Assembly (NCBI GenBank): GCA_002205965.3
Contig: NADL03000513.1
Coordinates: 558,001 to 622,000, forward strand
DNA length: 64,000 nucleotides
Origin: Kappaphycus alvarezii
Taxonomy: Eukaryota > Rhodophyta > Florideophyceae > Gigartinales > Solieriaceae
Reading direction: 5' to 3'
The notes beneath the pieces are model-generated. The model saw only the letters and a program-made list of their open reading frames with translations. It did no database searches and was not told where the DNA came from. Both the position numbers and the translations under genes were made by a program. Shown here one piece after another: positions 33,851 through 44,743 of the stretch. Within the stretch, counting starts at the first letter, position 1; each line of letters opens with the position of its first letter.

Positions 33851-35639
33851 TGTTTGAAACGAATAAAGCCCCTAAAAAACCGCAGTGACTCCAGAAATAA
33901 ATAGATCAATCAGAGCCCTGAAGTAAATTCCATGCGGATGAAAAAGTGTAGAAACTAAATTTTAGGCATCTCCTTTCGTCCATGGAGTCATACACTACCC
34001 TGCTCTCCTCCTAAAAATTCTTAGTATCATGTGGCAATGCATTAATACGTTCCTGGGGACCCTGTAGGTTCAAATCATGCGAAGATATTGGGGTCTTTTA
34101 TGATACCGAGTGAGGGGTCGTGCATGGATAGCCCTTTTCGACTTCTTTCCAGAGCTTGAGCACAGCACGTAATGAGGGTGTCATTCTCTTGGTATAACGC
34201 ACGGATTAGAATATTTCGTACCAAGCGCCGGCGACTTAGCAGTCTGTGGTAATTCGTTAGCATTAATGACCAAAACCTTCGATAAAGCGAATGTCCGCGG
34301 TTGTTCAGGGGAACCCTTTTTTGGTTCCCCTCCTGGTCCGGTTGCACCTCCAATTTTCGGAAGGTAGGATTTCAATCTCTCGTCCCGTGGATTTCATAAT
34401 AGTGGATTAAACATCTTCTCGCATCATTCTGGGGGCCTTTACATACATCAGATCCAACATAGAGCGCCTTTCAGTGCATTTTCTATCTCTTTAGTCGTAC
34501 GAAAACATTTTAAGGCGTTCTCCCACGCGATGTCATCTCTCGATATGATCCTTAAGGCACCCCTTTGAACTATTCAGACCATGGCTTCTGCACTTCCGTT
34601 AGCATAGCGGAATAGGCGAGAACTGTTTTGCACATAATTGAGTTTTCCCTCATGAATTTCGTAATATATGTAGCGGTTAAGAAAAGTCTATTGTCTGAAA
34701 TGATCCTTCTAGGAAGGCTAGAAGGCTCGATTATTTCATTTCCTTATAAATCCAATGAATATATCGACGGTGTAGCCCTTAACTATCATTACAGATTGCC
34801 ATACTTTTACGTATTAAACTGCCATGAGAAGATATTTGTTCCCAGAGAGATTATTCTTGAAGGGAGCGGAGAAGTCCAAGGAAAATTTCTCAAACAACCC
34901 CGTAATATAAATACTGAGAGCGTATTTAGCTTTTTAGATTTGAGTGAGGTTTTGACAACCATCGCAACTTTCGACAAAGTTATTAGTGTCTTTGTGCTCT
35001 TCCGTCCACCCAAATTTCTCCGTAATTTTCTAAGGGTCCAATGACCAGTTTATTATGGAAAATCCTTAAAATCTCGCATCTTTTTCCAGTAGGAGCCATT
35101 ATCCAGTGATTTGATTTTTTAAACCCAAATATTTTTCCTTTTAATGTCTAAAATAGTTCCTTTTTTCTTCTCAACCAGTCCATGTGCTCCAAATCCACTT
35201 TCTTGATCTCCAATCTCACCAAAAATTAAAAAGGACTTTGGTTTGGTTTCGAGGTCATCAGCCCCTGCCATATCAACGACAGTTACTCCTGCACTACTTT
35301 CTTCCGCTACTCTGATATTTTCTTTTGGGTCCTTTGATCTTGAAAGAAAGTCTGCTTCCTGGTTCACCCTTCGTGGCCAGTAAGTTTTTTAAAATCAGCA
35401 TTCTACGATTAAGTCGGGTCATCGCGCCAAGCGGTTTTGAACATCTTTCTTCTTGAATACAGTTTTGAGGGGCCGGTGGTCTGCTCTCAAATTCAAACTT
35501 TTCAAGCGGAAGAAGGTAGAAAAGGATTTTTCGGCACAAACAAGACAGCGAAGGCCTCTTCTCGCAGATGTTATATCTTCTTTCAGCATCATTCATAGTA
35601 CGACTTTCAAACTGAACTGGGTGTAAATTACCATCGAAA

Positions 35640-36230
35640 TCTCTCTGAGTCAACACAGCACGGACACAATGCGCAAGGGAGCGAGCGACGGGGAGATGTC
35701 ATCGGAACGGCGAGCAGAGACCATACATCGCTCATGACCCGAGATAAGCGCCCGGCCCAGGCGTAGAGACATAGCAACCATCCATGCTTGAGAGGACAGA
35801 TAGGTACCGCGGTGAGGGTGAGGTAAAGTAGAGAAAACGGGATATGAGGACGGTTCACGAAAGGAAAGGAGGCAAGCTCTATCTTGTTCAAAATATGAAC
35901 TGAAAATGCGCTCAAACTTTAAACTTTGAAGCTCTGACGAGACACTGAAGGCGTTCACCAGAGACCGGCGTTCTACATGACAGGAACATAGAAGTGGCGC
36001 AAGTTAAGCGGATAGATCGGGATTACGTATAGATAATAAGAAGATCGTAGCCCGGGGCACTTATCCAGGTGTAGATCACCCGAGAAGGAAAGGAGATCAG
36101 AGAAGAGGGGAGAAAAATCAATCAACGAAGTCACATATGGGAACTCAGGGACTGCAGAACCTAGAGGGAGGCCTATACTACCGTGAGAAATAGAAAGGAA
36201 GGCTCGCTCCAATTCGGAGTCAGTTCAGGA
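35640..36230 (-). mobile_element. Non-LTR fragment: RT C-terminal region to HRGTY
   Basis: The minus strand encodes FSTLPHPHRGTYLSSQAW and MVAMSLRLGRALISG, the text just before the zinc finger in the 51 kb copy. Upstream, 35,973-36,212 encodes GSIGLPLGSAVPEFPY and a Ser/Leu-rich tract that may be the RT thumb region. The frame is broken, and it abuts Gypsy remnant B. Confidence 0.65.
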
Positions 36231-37930
36231 TTCACGAATCTTTGAGAAAGCCTACCGCTGCTTTCGCTTTAAGTTGACGGACAAAGCCGTAGATTGGTGT
36301 CATGACCTAGACACTACGGGACCTGAAATTAAAGTTTTGTCAATTAAATTGACAGCTGACAGTATAATGACTATTCATGCACTCTACCCTTTTGGAAAGC
36401 TATCAATTCAAGTACAAATTACAGGGTTGCATGCACCTACACCCTAAATACAGTAATTAGAGCATCCCTCTTAGGCAATAGTCCAGATTCGGACTCACCA
36501 GTCGATAGTATAAAAACGTCGACACGAGACGACTCAGTAAAATCCGGGTAGACCGCTAGGCCCTTCTATCCATCTATCCATATCTATACCTGTGACTAAG
36601 ACTGCATAACAGTTTAAACTGTTATGGGCAGGCAGCTACGACGTCGACATGTCAGAGACTACAGAAAATTCCACTCAGCGGTTTGCACCTGTTCAGAACC
36701 CGAAGTTCGAGAACATCAGTCGTCAAGCAATTAAGGACTTTCTGGCCGACCGCGAACAATATGAGACAACCATTAAAGCCCAACCAGGTCTTAGCCCAAT
36801 TCAGTGGGTTGTTTGCTTTGATGCACTCTTCCTCAGATCACTTGAGCGCGATCGTATCTTCAGCGCCGAGTACAAATGTGTGAATCAACTCACAGACGCT
36901 GGTAACAAAGCTAAGCTCGAGAGCCTTTCGTCCACAACCAGTCAAGATTCCTACGAAGAGGCTATGCCAGTTGTAGTGAGCAACTTCAAGCTTGATGCGT
37001 CAGAACCCAGACGCTCGGCTACGCATTCTCATGCTTCAAACTGGGTACATTCGCTTTGTGAGCGTCTTGGTTGGAGCTTCGTCGAGAAGGCACAGAAGAC
37101 AGCAGTGAAACACCTGGTCGCCGTTCTGCAACCGCTACAGCTCAAATCAGCTGTGGAAGACGCACTTCGCCTCGAGAAAAGCGACCTCAAAGATGAATTT
37201 TTGGCATTGTGTATTTCTTTTCCGATGAGGCGGAGATCTGTGAGCGCTTTCAACCACTGAGGGACTACCGCGAGTCTTCAGGTAAGAAAACAGGTCGTAA
37301 AACGTCATCAGAATCGTCGACCTCAGTCCACGCACCGAAATCTGTCGATAGCGGTGCTTCCGCTTCGACCGAAGGTAAGCCCATTAAAGAATACAAAGGA
37401 TCGAAAAGCAAGTGCAAGGAAGACAGGGCTCAGAAGAAAGATGAGAGTTCGACCAGGGTATCTGCGCTCCTGGCAACCAGTCAAGGCCCGGAGGAACGAC
37501 AAACCGCGACGTCCACCTTCGAAAAGGCTACAGCGGCACAATCAAAGAATGCTGTCGTCATGGCCGATCTTTGTTATCATGTATTTGCGTGTCGCATTGA
37601 CTCAGGAGAGGACGAACTGGGCATCTCAGATTCTCTCATCAGATTTTTGTATGTTAAGTCAGTATTTCTGCCGACAAGGAACAAACCCCGCACGTTCAAG
37701 GCAGTCGATGGTCGTATCCTGAACAGCCCAGGTGAGCTTCAAATCACTCTACTACGCTCAACACAATTGCCGGCAAGTGTCGCTTACGGCATTTGTGTGT
37801 ACGAATCGTCCCTGACGAAGACGCTAAATTCGTATCTGATGCGGCATGTGCTGGGGAGATTGTACTCTTAAGCCCGTTTCTCATTAAGGCAGGCCTCAAT
37901 GTGACCAACTTAGCCTCCAACAACCCAGAG
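36220..37930 (+). mobile_element. Second Ty3/Gypsy lineage: gag and protease relic
   Basis: Positions 36,240-36,320 encode a gag-type FRFKLTDKAVDWCHDL segment. After a leader with TATAAAA (36,508), a 203-codon frame from ATG 36,649 carries gag-like ISRQAIKDFLADREQY and VKHLVAVLQPLQLKSAVEDAL, familiar from oomycete- and fungus-type Gypsy gags. An adjoining 220-codon frame has a Ser/Lys-rich linker and a protease-like CRIDSGEDELGISDSL. The element is incomplete, with only a few breaks over this part. RT and integrase of this lineage were not found. Confidence 0.65.
36605..36626. promoter_or_regulatory. Perfect 22 bp palindrome in the gag leader
   Basis: The half site CATAACAGTTT is followed immediately by its exact reverse complement. 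It lies about 23 bp upstream of the gag ATG at 36,649 and 90 bp downstream of a TATAAAA. It could be an RNA dimerisation or hairpin element in the leader, or a protein-binding site. Confidence 0.5.
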
Positions 37931-37979
37931 AAACTCGCCCAAGGGGTAGCGCCACAAGGGGATCCGGACTCTGCCCAAG

Positions 37980-38171
37980 CAACCTCGTTGAGCTTTCGCA
38001 GGTCCCACCAGTTGTCAATTGTGGACGAAGCTTGCTAGCTGCTCTGACTAGTGTGGTCAGCTTGGTAGCAAACGGGAACGTCCCTGCGGATATATCGGCA
38101 TGGATCGCAGGTGCGCCGCTTACGGCACTTCTGAAACCGGACGGAGGAGTGAGACCGATCGCCGTGGGGAG
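37980..38171 (+). mobile_element. Non-LTR reverse transcriptase N-terminal fragment
   Basis: The plus strand encodes ADISAWIAGAPLTALLKPDG followed by GVRPIAVG, the characteristic finger-region motif of this RT group, preceded by SLLAALTSVVSLVANGNVP. It is the only place in the window where this RT region is recognisable. It stops abruptly where Copia LTR sequence begins at about 38,184. Confidence 0.8.
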
Positions 38172-38183
38172 ATAAAAATTAAA

Positions 38184-41005
38184 TGATATGCGTATATCCA
38201 AAATAGATAATTCGAAATAAATGAGTAATAAATTACCTGAGTAGGACTGAGAATAATAATAAAAATGAAACCAATGTTTATTGATCGACGGGGATAGTTC
38301 AATGGCCCGGAGGCTTGCTAAAATTTTCTAACGGCCTAAGACTATTTATACCACAGATCAGAGTAGAAAGCTACAAAGATGATTCCAGCAGTATAATAAT
38401 TAGTGCAGACCAAATTAATGATCAATAATAATTATAGAATAATTATCCAGGTGAGCATTAATCCAAATAATAATTTGCTGGTAATATAATTCCAGTAATT
38501 ATAGTTGCAGAATATAAAAACCAACTGACAGACATAAGAATTGCTTCACAGCTTCACATGTAATACAGTATAGGAATGGGCCAGTGAAAAAAGATAAAAT
38601 TATTTTCGGTGATTCAGAATAAATAAAAATTGCTGACCTCTGATAAAAAATCGTTCCACATTTTTTATCACTGTATTCGATATGGAAAACCAATTAAATA
38701 GTTTTCAAATATTTGTAAAATTATTTTTTGAATTTTCAAACTACTTCCCCTTTGAAAATTATGAATAGTATATATTATTATCCTGTTGATTGAAATTAAC
38801 CACGAGATAAAATATTACTCATATGTATAGGTATAGACCCACAAAATAGAAGAGGTTTGAGTGTATCAGATACATAACTTTCCCTTTTTATGAAAGGGAC
38901 GGATGGATTAATTGAGCCAGGTTTCCAAAGCATTTTCTTGATTTTGTTTGTTTCAAATTATATCTTATTAACTGGACATCAGCTCTCATTGATTTGTATT
39001 CAGGTACATAATATGTGGGAAGAGAGCTGAATAAATCCTTCGAGTCCATAGCAACATGTAGTAGAACATTAATATTGAGTATATTACTGTATGCTGTTGC
39101 GGTAATTTTTCCTTCTTCAATAGCTTCACCAGCAGCTAATATTTCACCAGATTCAATTGATTTAACAGGACGCCGTGATAAATTTGAATGCCAATAAATT
39201 GTATGAATATAGATTTGCATTTTAAAGAACCAATTAAGAGTCCAGCAATACATCCAAGTTGCGCATTTGTCGAGCCTGCAGGTTTTCTTGCATCAGAAAA
39301 AAAACAACTGATAAATCAAAATTTACAGAAGTTTTCCGGGGGTTGATATGTACTGGTACAGCCAAGGATTTTAAATTTCGTATCATCGGAGATTGAATAT
39401 ATACATCACAAAACAATGGATTGGACCTTCTTTGTTGCAAATAAGTGGCTGTAAAAGCAGATATAGGAGAAGAAAATCGAACCATTCAGAGAATTAAAGG
39501 AGTATTTTTCAAAAGAATTCATTTCGTCATCTGCTTGTTTCCGGCCATTTCTGGATATAATTTAAGGTTCAAGTACGAATAATTTTTCATCATCTGATAC
39601 ATTAATCTTGTAATCATCGAGCTGTGTAATTTCAACACCATTAAATTTGAAAGATCCAGGCATGTGCACTATTGCTCCAGGCTTATATATGTTTCCAGGG
39701 TCTTGAATAAAATTTTTCTTGAATTGATCCGGTCCAGCAATAAGTATGTCATCAGCCAATTTAACAAGTAGTATCAATGATTCTCTTGAACACATAAAAA
39801 GTAATTGAGGAACATAAACCACTGATTTCAAGCCAAGATCAGAAAAGTTATTATCCGAATGTATTTGCCATTTTGCATTCGCGTTGACTAAGCCGTACGA
39901 TGCAGACAAAAATAACCAATAAAAAAATTTCTGTGCATTCTCGAGAAGGCCTCACGTAAAAATCGCGACGAGCTGATCCAGATTGTAAAAATGCTGATTT
40001 GACGTCGACCTTTGATAAATTCCATTTCAAAATTGTAGCAACGGATAAAACCATTCTAATTACCATTGGGGAACAAGATTCCGGATCTGTCTTTAAATTG
40101 TTTTCTCCTTGTCCTCATTTCCATGCGGAGCAATCCGTGCCTTTCAATATTTTACATCATCTAGAATTTTAATCATGTATAAAACGTGACTGGATATTAC
40201 ATTTGAGTCCGGATGAATTTTTGAAATACGAATTTTTGCACAATTCTTAAAAAATTGTTTTCTTCTGTGCTGTAAGCATTTGAAATAATATGAGATGGAA
40301 GTCTCGATGCTTGATGAAGTAAAACATTTTTGGATACAAACTTCTTATAATAAAGATCCATATCTTGTTTTTCCAAAGATTCTAATTCTGTTTCAGGTAA
40401 TAATTCAATTTCATGAGCATCAACTGCACCATTTTCATTCAATGGAATGTGAGTTAAATTTTCAGGCTTAAGAAAGTTTTTTCTGGTTTCAATCGGTGCA
40501 TGTTCAAGAAATAATACATTTTTAGATTCTGAAATATTTTCATCATTTTCTGCCTCAGTTTGATTAAAACCACACTCATCAAAATGTTCTTCAATATTTT
40601 GCACATAAATTCCTGATTTCATGATTACGTAATTGTTAACAATTTTCTAAAATTTCATCAACAGAATTACCAATTTACTCGTCCAATAAACTATTCGCTT
40701 TTTGAATTTGATACGCAAGTTCAATTGCCGAGACTGAGTGACGAACGTCTTCAATTTCTGCGTTAATAAATCTTCCATTAGATCCAGGAACTGTAACAAT
40801 AAAAGATTTTTTGTTGAATTTTAAGACTGGTTTTGGAGATGACCACGATCACCTTTTTCGGTTTGGCGGATGAATAAAAATTTCCACAACATCGCCAACA
40901 TTAATTGGAATATCGGTCACAGACTTCAATTTCGGGATAAGTTTTAATTCCTGTTGGCAATTAGCTCATTATGAGCCCTTTTTAAATCATTCGGCATATT
41001 TTGAG
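38184..41005 (-). mobile_element. Ty1/Copia remnant 1
   Basis: On the minus strand, from high coordinates: an integrase-RT linker (40,197-41,000, with MPNDLKRAHNELI and an acidic tract), RT (39,562-40,066, with SKVDVKSAFLQSG and a KLADDILIAG catalytic motif), RNase H (38,888-39,253, with GEILAAGEAIEEGK and VAMDSKDLF), and LTR-like sequence from 38,184 that matches the solo LTR at 5,856. It is broken in several places. It borders the Gypsy element near 41,005. Confidence 0.8.
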
Positions 41006-41013
41006 GACCAATA

Positions 41014-41364
41014 TTATAGATGGTCTGATGTGACCAGTGGCAAGCTCGTATGAAGAGAAAACATCGTATCCATATAAATCATTCTCTCGGGGACGACCGG
41101 AACCTCTTCTGGGCGGGTTGTTGTCTCCGAAGGTCCTCCTCTGGTCATCATCACTGCTTCAGGAGGATCCTCGCCGCCTCCAACGTTCCCAATTTGTGGC
41201 GGAGAAACGTAAGGTTCCCATAGAGGATACGGGACCAGCCTGTATTCCATATCCGGGGGTAAGGCGTAACCTCTCAGTCGCACGTCTTGGTTGTTCTTGA
41301 GAAATACGTAAATTGGACGGATAATATTCAGATACGTTTGCGACAAGTCTCCAGCAGCTACCAT
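41014..41364 (-). CDS. Third reading frame downstream of Gypsy integrase
   Basis: A 116-codon frame with MVAAGDLSQTYLNIIRPIYV, a PPDMEYRLVPYPLWEPY segment and a Pro/Glu-rich end. It has no transmembrane segment or recognised domain, so it is not an obvious envelope gene. Relatives follow integrase at 33,605-33,850 and about 25,090-25,300, which shows that it is a regular part of this family. Its role is unknown. Confidence 0.6.
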   Translation of the reverse strand: MVAAGDLSQTYLNIIRPIYVFLKNNQDVRLRGYALPPDMEYRLVPYPLWEPYVSPPQIGNVGGGEDPPEAVMMTRGGPSETTTRPEEVPVVPERMIYMDTMFSLHTSLPLVTSDHL

Positions 41365-41375
41365 TCCATATCTTC

Positions 41376-42415
41376 CTATAGATAATGATATATTACCTCC
41401 ACAAACTCTGGACCTGCTTCCGTGAACCTTCCGTTTTGGAATGAAAATAGAACTCTTATTAATAGTCGGAAATCTTCTTCAGGTAGCAATGGTCCGTTCA
41501 ACGTACGAAAACATAGGCATATATTAATGTAGAAATGGATGATTACGTGGAGTTCGTAGTAGTCCCGCGTAATCGAGATGATCCATTCCCAGGCCCTTTT
41601 TCCTCCCATAGGAATCATTCTATAGTTAAAGATGAGTATGCCCCGTGGTTGCGCATAGTCCTGTGTGAGAAGGAATTCTTCAGGCCTCTGATGGTAAGGG
41701 ACCAGACGACGTGCATGGATGGCCCTCCTTGATCTCTTCCCTGAGCTTGAACAGAGCTGATAGTGCGGGTGTCTTTCCTCCGTGACGATGCAAGGGTTCG
41801 AGTACTTGGTTTGGAAGGCCGGCCACTTCACAGCCTGCTGCATTGCTTTTCCATGTACTACAAGTACTTTAGAGCCAACTGAAAAGGTTCTGACTGCAGG
41901 TTCTGCATCCTTATTTCTTGTCTGTGTTAGCGCGCGGTGTGATCTCCAGCCTTCGGTGGCCAGTAGTTCAACTTCCCTACTCTCTTCATCGATAATATTT
42001 GTTTCCATGTCTCTCTGTAACATTCTAGGAGCCCTTCCGTACATTAGCTCGAATGGTGAGCGTCCATTTCTTCCTCTTCTTCGACGGTAGCCGTATAACA
42101 CTTTTGGTAAGGCATCTTCCCACTGGATTTCATTCTCCAACATAGTTTTCGATATTGCTCGTTTGATGGTTCCAACCATCCTCTCCGCTTTCCCGTTGGA
42201 CATAGGAGCGTATGCGAGAACGGTCTTCAGCTGAATCCCTTTCTCTTCCAAAAACGAAGCAGTGAAGTTGCAGTAAAACAAAGGGCGTTATCCGAGATGA
42301 TCCTTTTTGGAAGACCAAACGGTTCAATTATTTCTTTTTCGATGAATCTCAGTACCACCTCAGCATTTGCCTCCTCGACTGCAACTGCTATTGGCCATCC
42401 AGTAAGATGTTCCAC
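41376..42415 (-). CDS. Gypsy integrase catalytic core and C-terminal region
   Basis: Minus-strand frames at 42,227-42,415 and 41,376-42,281. They contain KEIIEPFGLPKRIISDN (the region of the second catalytic Asp), PMSNGKAERMVGTIKRAI (the catalytic Glu helix), RGRNGRSPFELMYGRAP and a C-terminal KVLVVHGK..YSNPCIV domain. The family joins element cDNA to chromosomal DNA in the nucleus. Part of element D. Confidence 0.8.
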
Positions 42416-42417
42416 CC

Positions 42418-42888
42418 CTATAAGGAGATATTTGTTTCCGGAAGAAGTTTCCTTGAACGGGCCGCGAAGTCAATTGAGAAGGTTTCAAAGAGACCGGAAA
42501 CTGGAAAACTTAGAGTTGTCTTATACTTCCGTATTGGAGTGAATTTTTGGCAGTTGTCGCAGCTTTTCACGAAGTTATAGACGTCCTTATGGATACCGGG
42601 CCACCAGAATCTCTCAGTTACGAATTTTTTGGTTGTTTCGAGATCCCAATGCCCTAGCTCATCATGGAAAGTCCTCAAGATCTTCATTCTTTCTTTCAAA
42701 GGGGCCACTAGTCGGGGACCGGCTTTAGTGTGCCGGAAGAGTTTCCCATTCCACAATGTAAAAGCCTTTTGATTCCTGCGTACCCAATTTCGGTGTTCAA
42801 GATCAACCTTTCTCATTTCTAGTCCATCGAGGAATTTGATCAGTCCGTGAATATTAGCTTCGTACTCGTTATCGTTCGGCAACTGCAA
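42418..42888 (-). CDS. Gypsy integrase zinc-binding N-terminal domain
   Basis: A 156-codon frame with the HHCC zinc-binding pattern: HDELGHWDLETTKKFVTERF, then WWPGIHKDVYNFVKSCDNCQ. It precedes the catalytic core and follows RNase H, as expected for Gypsy pol. Confidence 0.8.
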   Translation of the reverse strand: MQLPNDNEYEANIHGLIKFLDGLEMRKVDLEHRNWVRRNQKAFTLWNGKLFRHTKAGPRLVAPLKERMKILRTFHDELGHWDLETTKKFVTERFWWPGIHKDVYNFVKSCDNCQKFTPIRKYKTTLSFPVSGLFETFSIDFAARSRKLLPETNISL

Positions 42889-42943
42889 CTCGGCGACTCC
42901 GACGATGTCCTCCGAAGCTTTTCATTTGGAATCAGTGCGTCCC

Positions 42944-43537
42944 TCAAGCGGGATAGGTAATCGGCAGGCTGATTATTGCGTCCGGGTCTATACACAATTT
43001 CAAACCGATATTCTGCGAAAATGTCGAGCCATCGGGCCAAGCGGTGATGTACATCCTTCTTTTGGAATGCTGTTTAAGTGCCTGGTGATCAGTTATCAAG
43101 ACAAATTTCTCGAGTGATAAAAGGTATACGCGAAACTTTTTCAGCGCGAAGACGACAGCTAGCGCTTCTTTCTCGCAGACTGAGTATCTCTTTTCCGCAT
43201 CATTCAGAGTTCGGCTTGCGAATTGAACAGGGTGTAGTCTTCCGTTTTCATCTTTTTGGGACAAAACGGCACCCAAAGACCGTTCTGAGGCATCTGTCTC
43301 CACAACGAATGGTCTCTTGAAATCTGGGTACATGAGAACTGGGGGGACACATAGCTTATCTTTAAGCTCCTGAAATGCAGTTTCCATTTCCTTGTTCCAG
43401 TAAAATTTTCCGTTCTTCGTAGTGCTGGCATGTAACGGTGCTGCAGTCTTGGCGAAATCTTTGATAAATCTTCTGTAATATGAGGCCAGTCCTAAGAAGC
43501 TTCGGACCTCCGTCTTTGAAGCGGGCCTTGGTGCCAA
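42944..43537 (-). CDS. Gypsy RT connection and RNase H domain
   Basis: A 197-codon frame beginning in the RT thumb (TEVRSFLGLASYYRRFIKDF). It then has the RNase H start FVVETDASERSLGAVLSQKD, the catalytic Glu region EKEALAVVFALKKFRVY and FVLITDHQALK. It degrades the RNA strand during cDNA synthesis. It overlaps the end of the RT frame. Confidence 0.85.
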   Translation of the reverse strand: MAPRPASKTEVRSFLGLASYYRRFIKDFAKTAAPLHASTTKNGKFYWNKEMETAFQELKDKLCVPPVLMYPDFKRPFVVETDASERSLGAVLSQKDENGRLHPVQFASRTLNDAEKRYSVCEKEALAVVFALKKFRVYLLSLEKFVLITDHQALKQHSKRRMYITAWPDGSTFSQNIGLKLCIDPDAIISLPITYPA

Positions 43538-44349
43538 CTTTTTTTTTTCGTTTTCTCTGGATCCACTCTAATTCCCTCTTGGTCGACGATATGACCGAGT
43601 AATTGGATAGAAGTTTTCGCAAAGAAGCATTTGCTCAACTTAATTTTCAAGCTATACTCCGATATCCTCTCCACAACTGTCTTGACGTGCGAGATGTGCT
43701 GATCCAATGTTTCTGAGAATATGACGACATCATCGATATAGACTCTTGCGAATGGAAGTCCTTTCAAAACCTCGTTCATCATTCTTTGGAATGTAGCTGG
43801 TGCATTCATGAGACCAAAAGGCATCACTTCGAACCTGAACGTACCGGCTTTGCTGGTAAAGGTTGTTTTTTCCTTACATTTTTCATCCAATGGAATCTGC
43901 CAATAGCCAGTGTAAAGGTCAATTGAGGTGAAATATCTCCCGTCCTTCAGGTCCTCGAGGATCTCCTCCATGTTCGGAATCGGAAATCGATCGGGTATCA
44001 TTCTCTGGTTCAGTTGTCGGTAATCGACGCAAAAACGCAGCTTTCCATCCTTCTTTGGTGCGACCACAACTGGAAACGACCATGGGGATGAAACTGGTCG
44101 AATAATATCATTTTTCAGCATACTTGTAACATTTTCTGAGATAAATTGGTCATATTTTGGCGGTTGACGTCTAGGCTTGTGGTAAATCGGTTGAGTGTCG
44201 GTAAGTTCGAACGAGTGAGTAACCGGTACACTTGCTTGTCTTAAATCTGAAACGCTCCATGCAATTACTTCGGAAGATGTTAACATGTCGGATATTTTCA
44301 GTGAGGCGGGGGCGGGAAGGTGCTGCACTTTTCCTTGGATTTCTGCCAT
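43492..44349 (-). CDS. Gypsy reverse transcriptase
   Basis: A 285-codon frame. Visible RT motifs in order: PVSSPWSFPVVVAPKKDGKL, FCVDYRQLNQRMIPDRFPIP, FTSIDLYTGYWQIPL, FEVMPFGLMNAPATFQRMMN and the catalytic VYIDDVVIFS near residue 205. The motif set and lengths are typical of Ty3/Gypsy. It lies downstream of the protease frame. Confidence 0.9.
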   Translation of the reverse strand: MAEIQGKVQHLPAPASLKISDMLTSSEVIAWSVSDLRQASVPVTHSFELTDTQPIYHKPRRQPPKYDQFISENVTSMLKNDIIRPVSSPWSFPVVVAPKKDGKLRFCVDYRQLNQRMIPDRFPIPNMEEILEDLKDGRYFTSIDLYTGYWQIPLDEKCKEKTTFTSKAGTFRFEVMPFGLMNAPATFQRMMNEVLKGLPFARVYIDDVVIFSETLDQHISHVKTVVERISEYSLKIKLSKCFFAKTSIQLLGHIVDQEGIRVDPEKTKKKSWHQGPLQRRRSEAS

Positions 44350-44743
44350 TTGGCGCCCTTTTTCTTCTTGATCTCAACCTCAATATTTTGAAGGACCTCT
44401 TCCGTCGTGCTCACATCTTCATATATGGAATTCGCGTATTCTTATTTTCTTTGCAAAGGTAATCTTCTTTCATGCTCCGAATTCTGTCCTTTGATTCGAT
44501 ATCATCGCAAAAAGAAACACATTCGGGTTTCAAACTTATCCTAGAATCCAGTCGTCATCTGTTTCAAACCCGGAATCATAATCGTCCCATGCCATGTTCA
44601 TTACCCCCGAGGGTACCCTTTTCCACTTCCGAAAGTGTTAGTTGGTTCCGAATCTTCGCTGTCATAGCTAGAAGTGAAATCTTCACTGTCCGTTTCTTTT
44701 AAATCTTCAGGATGCGTGCTTTTGTCGAAATCCAGGGGCATCT

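Larger units (their letters stand above)
31515..35656 (-). mobile_element. Ty3/Gypsy remnant B (RNase H, integrase, third frame, 3' LTR)
   Basis: On the minus strand, in order from high coordinates: an RNase H piece at 35,100-35,656 (LHPVQFESRTMNDAERRY), integrase pieces at about 33,900-35,050 (ending with SKGLSMHD-type text matching the 41.7 kb integrase end), a third-frame relic at 33,605-33,850, and the 3' LTR at 31,515 to about 33,050. Broken in many places; likely old. At 35,650 it joins a non-LTR fragment. Confidence 0.75.

Noticed and set aside
34628-35044. A 138-codon plus-strand protein
   Set aside because: It is the antisense shadow of the integrase region of Gypsy remnant B. The same shadow appears opposite the integrase at 42,297-42,542.
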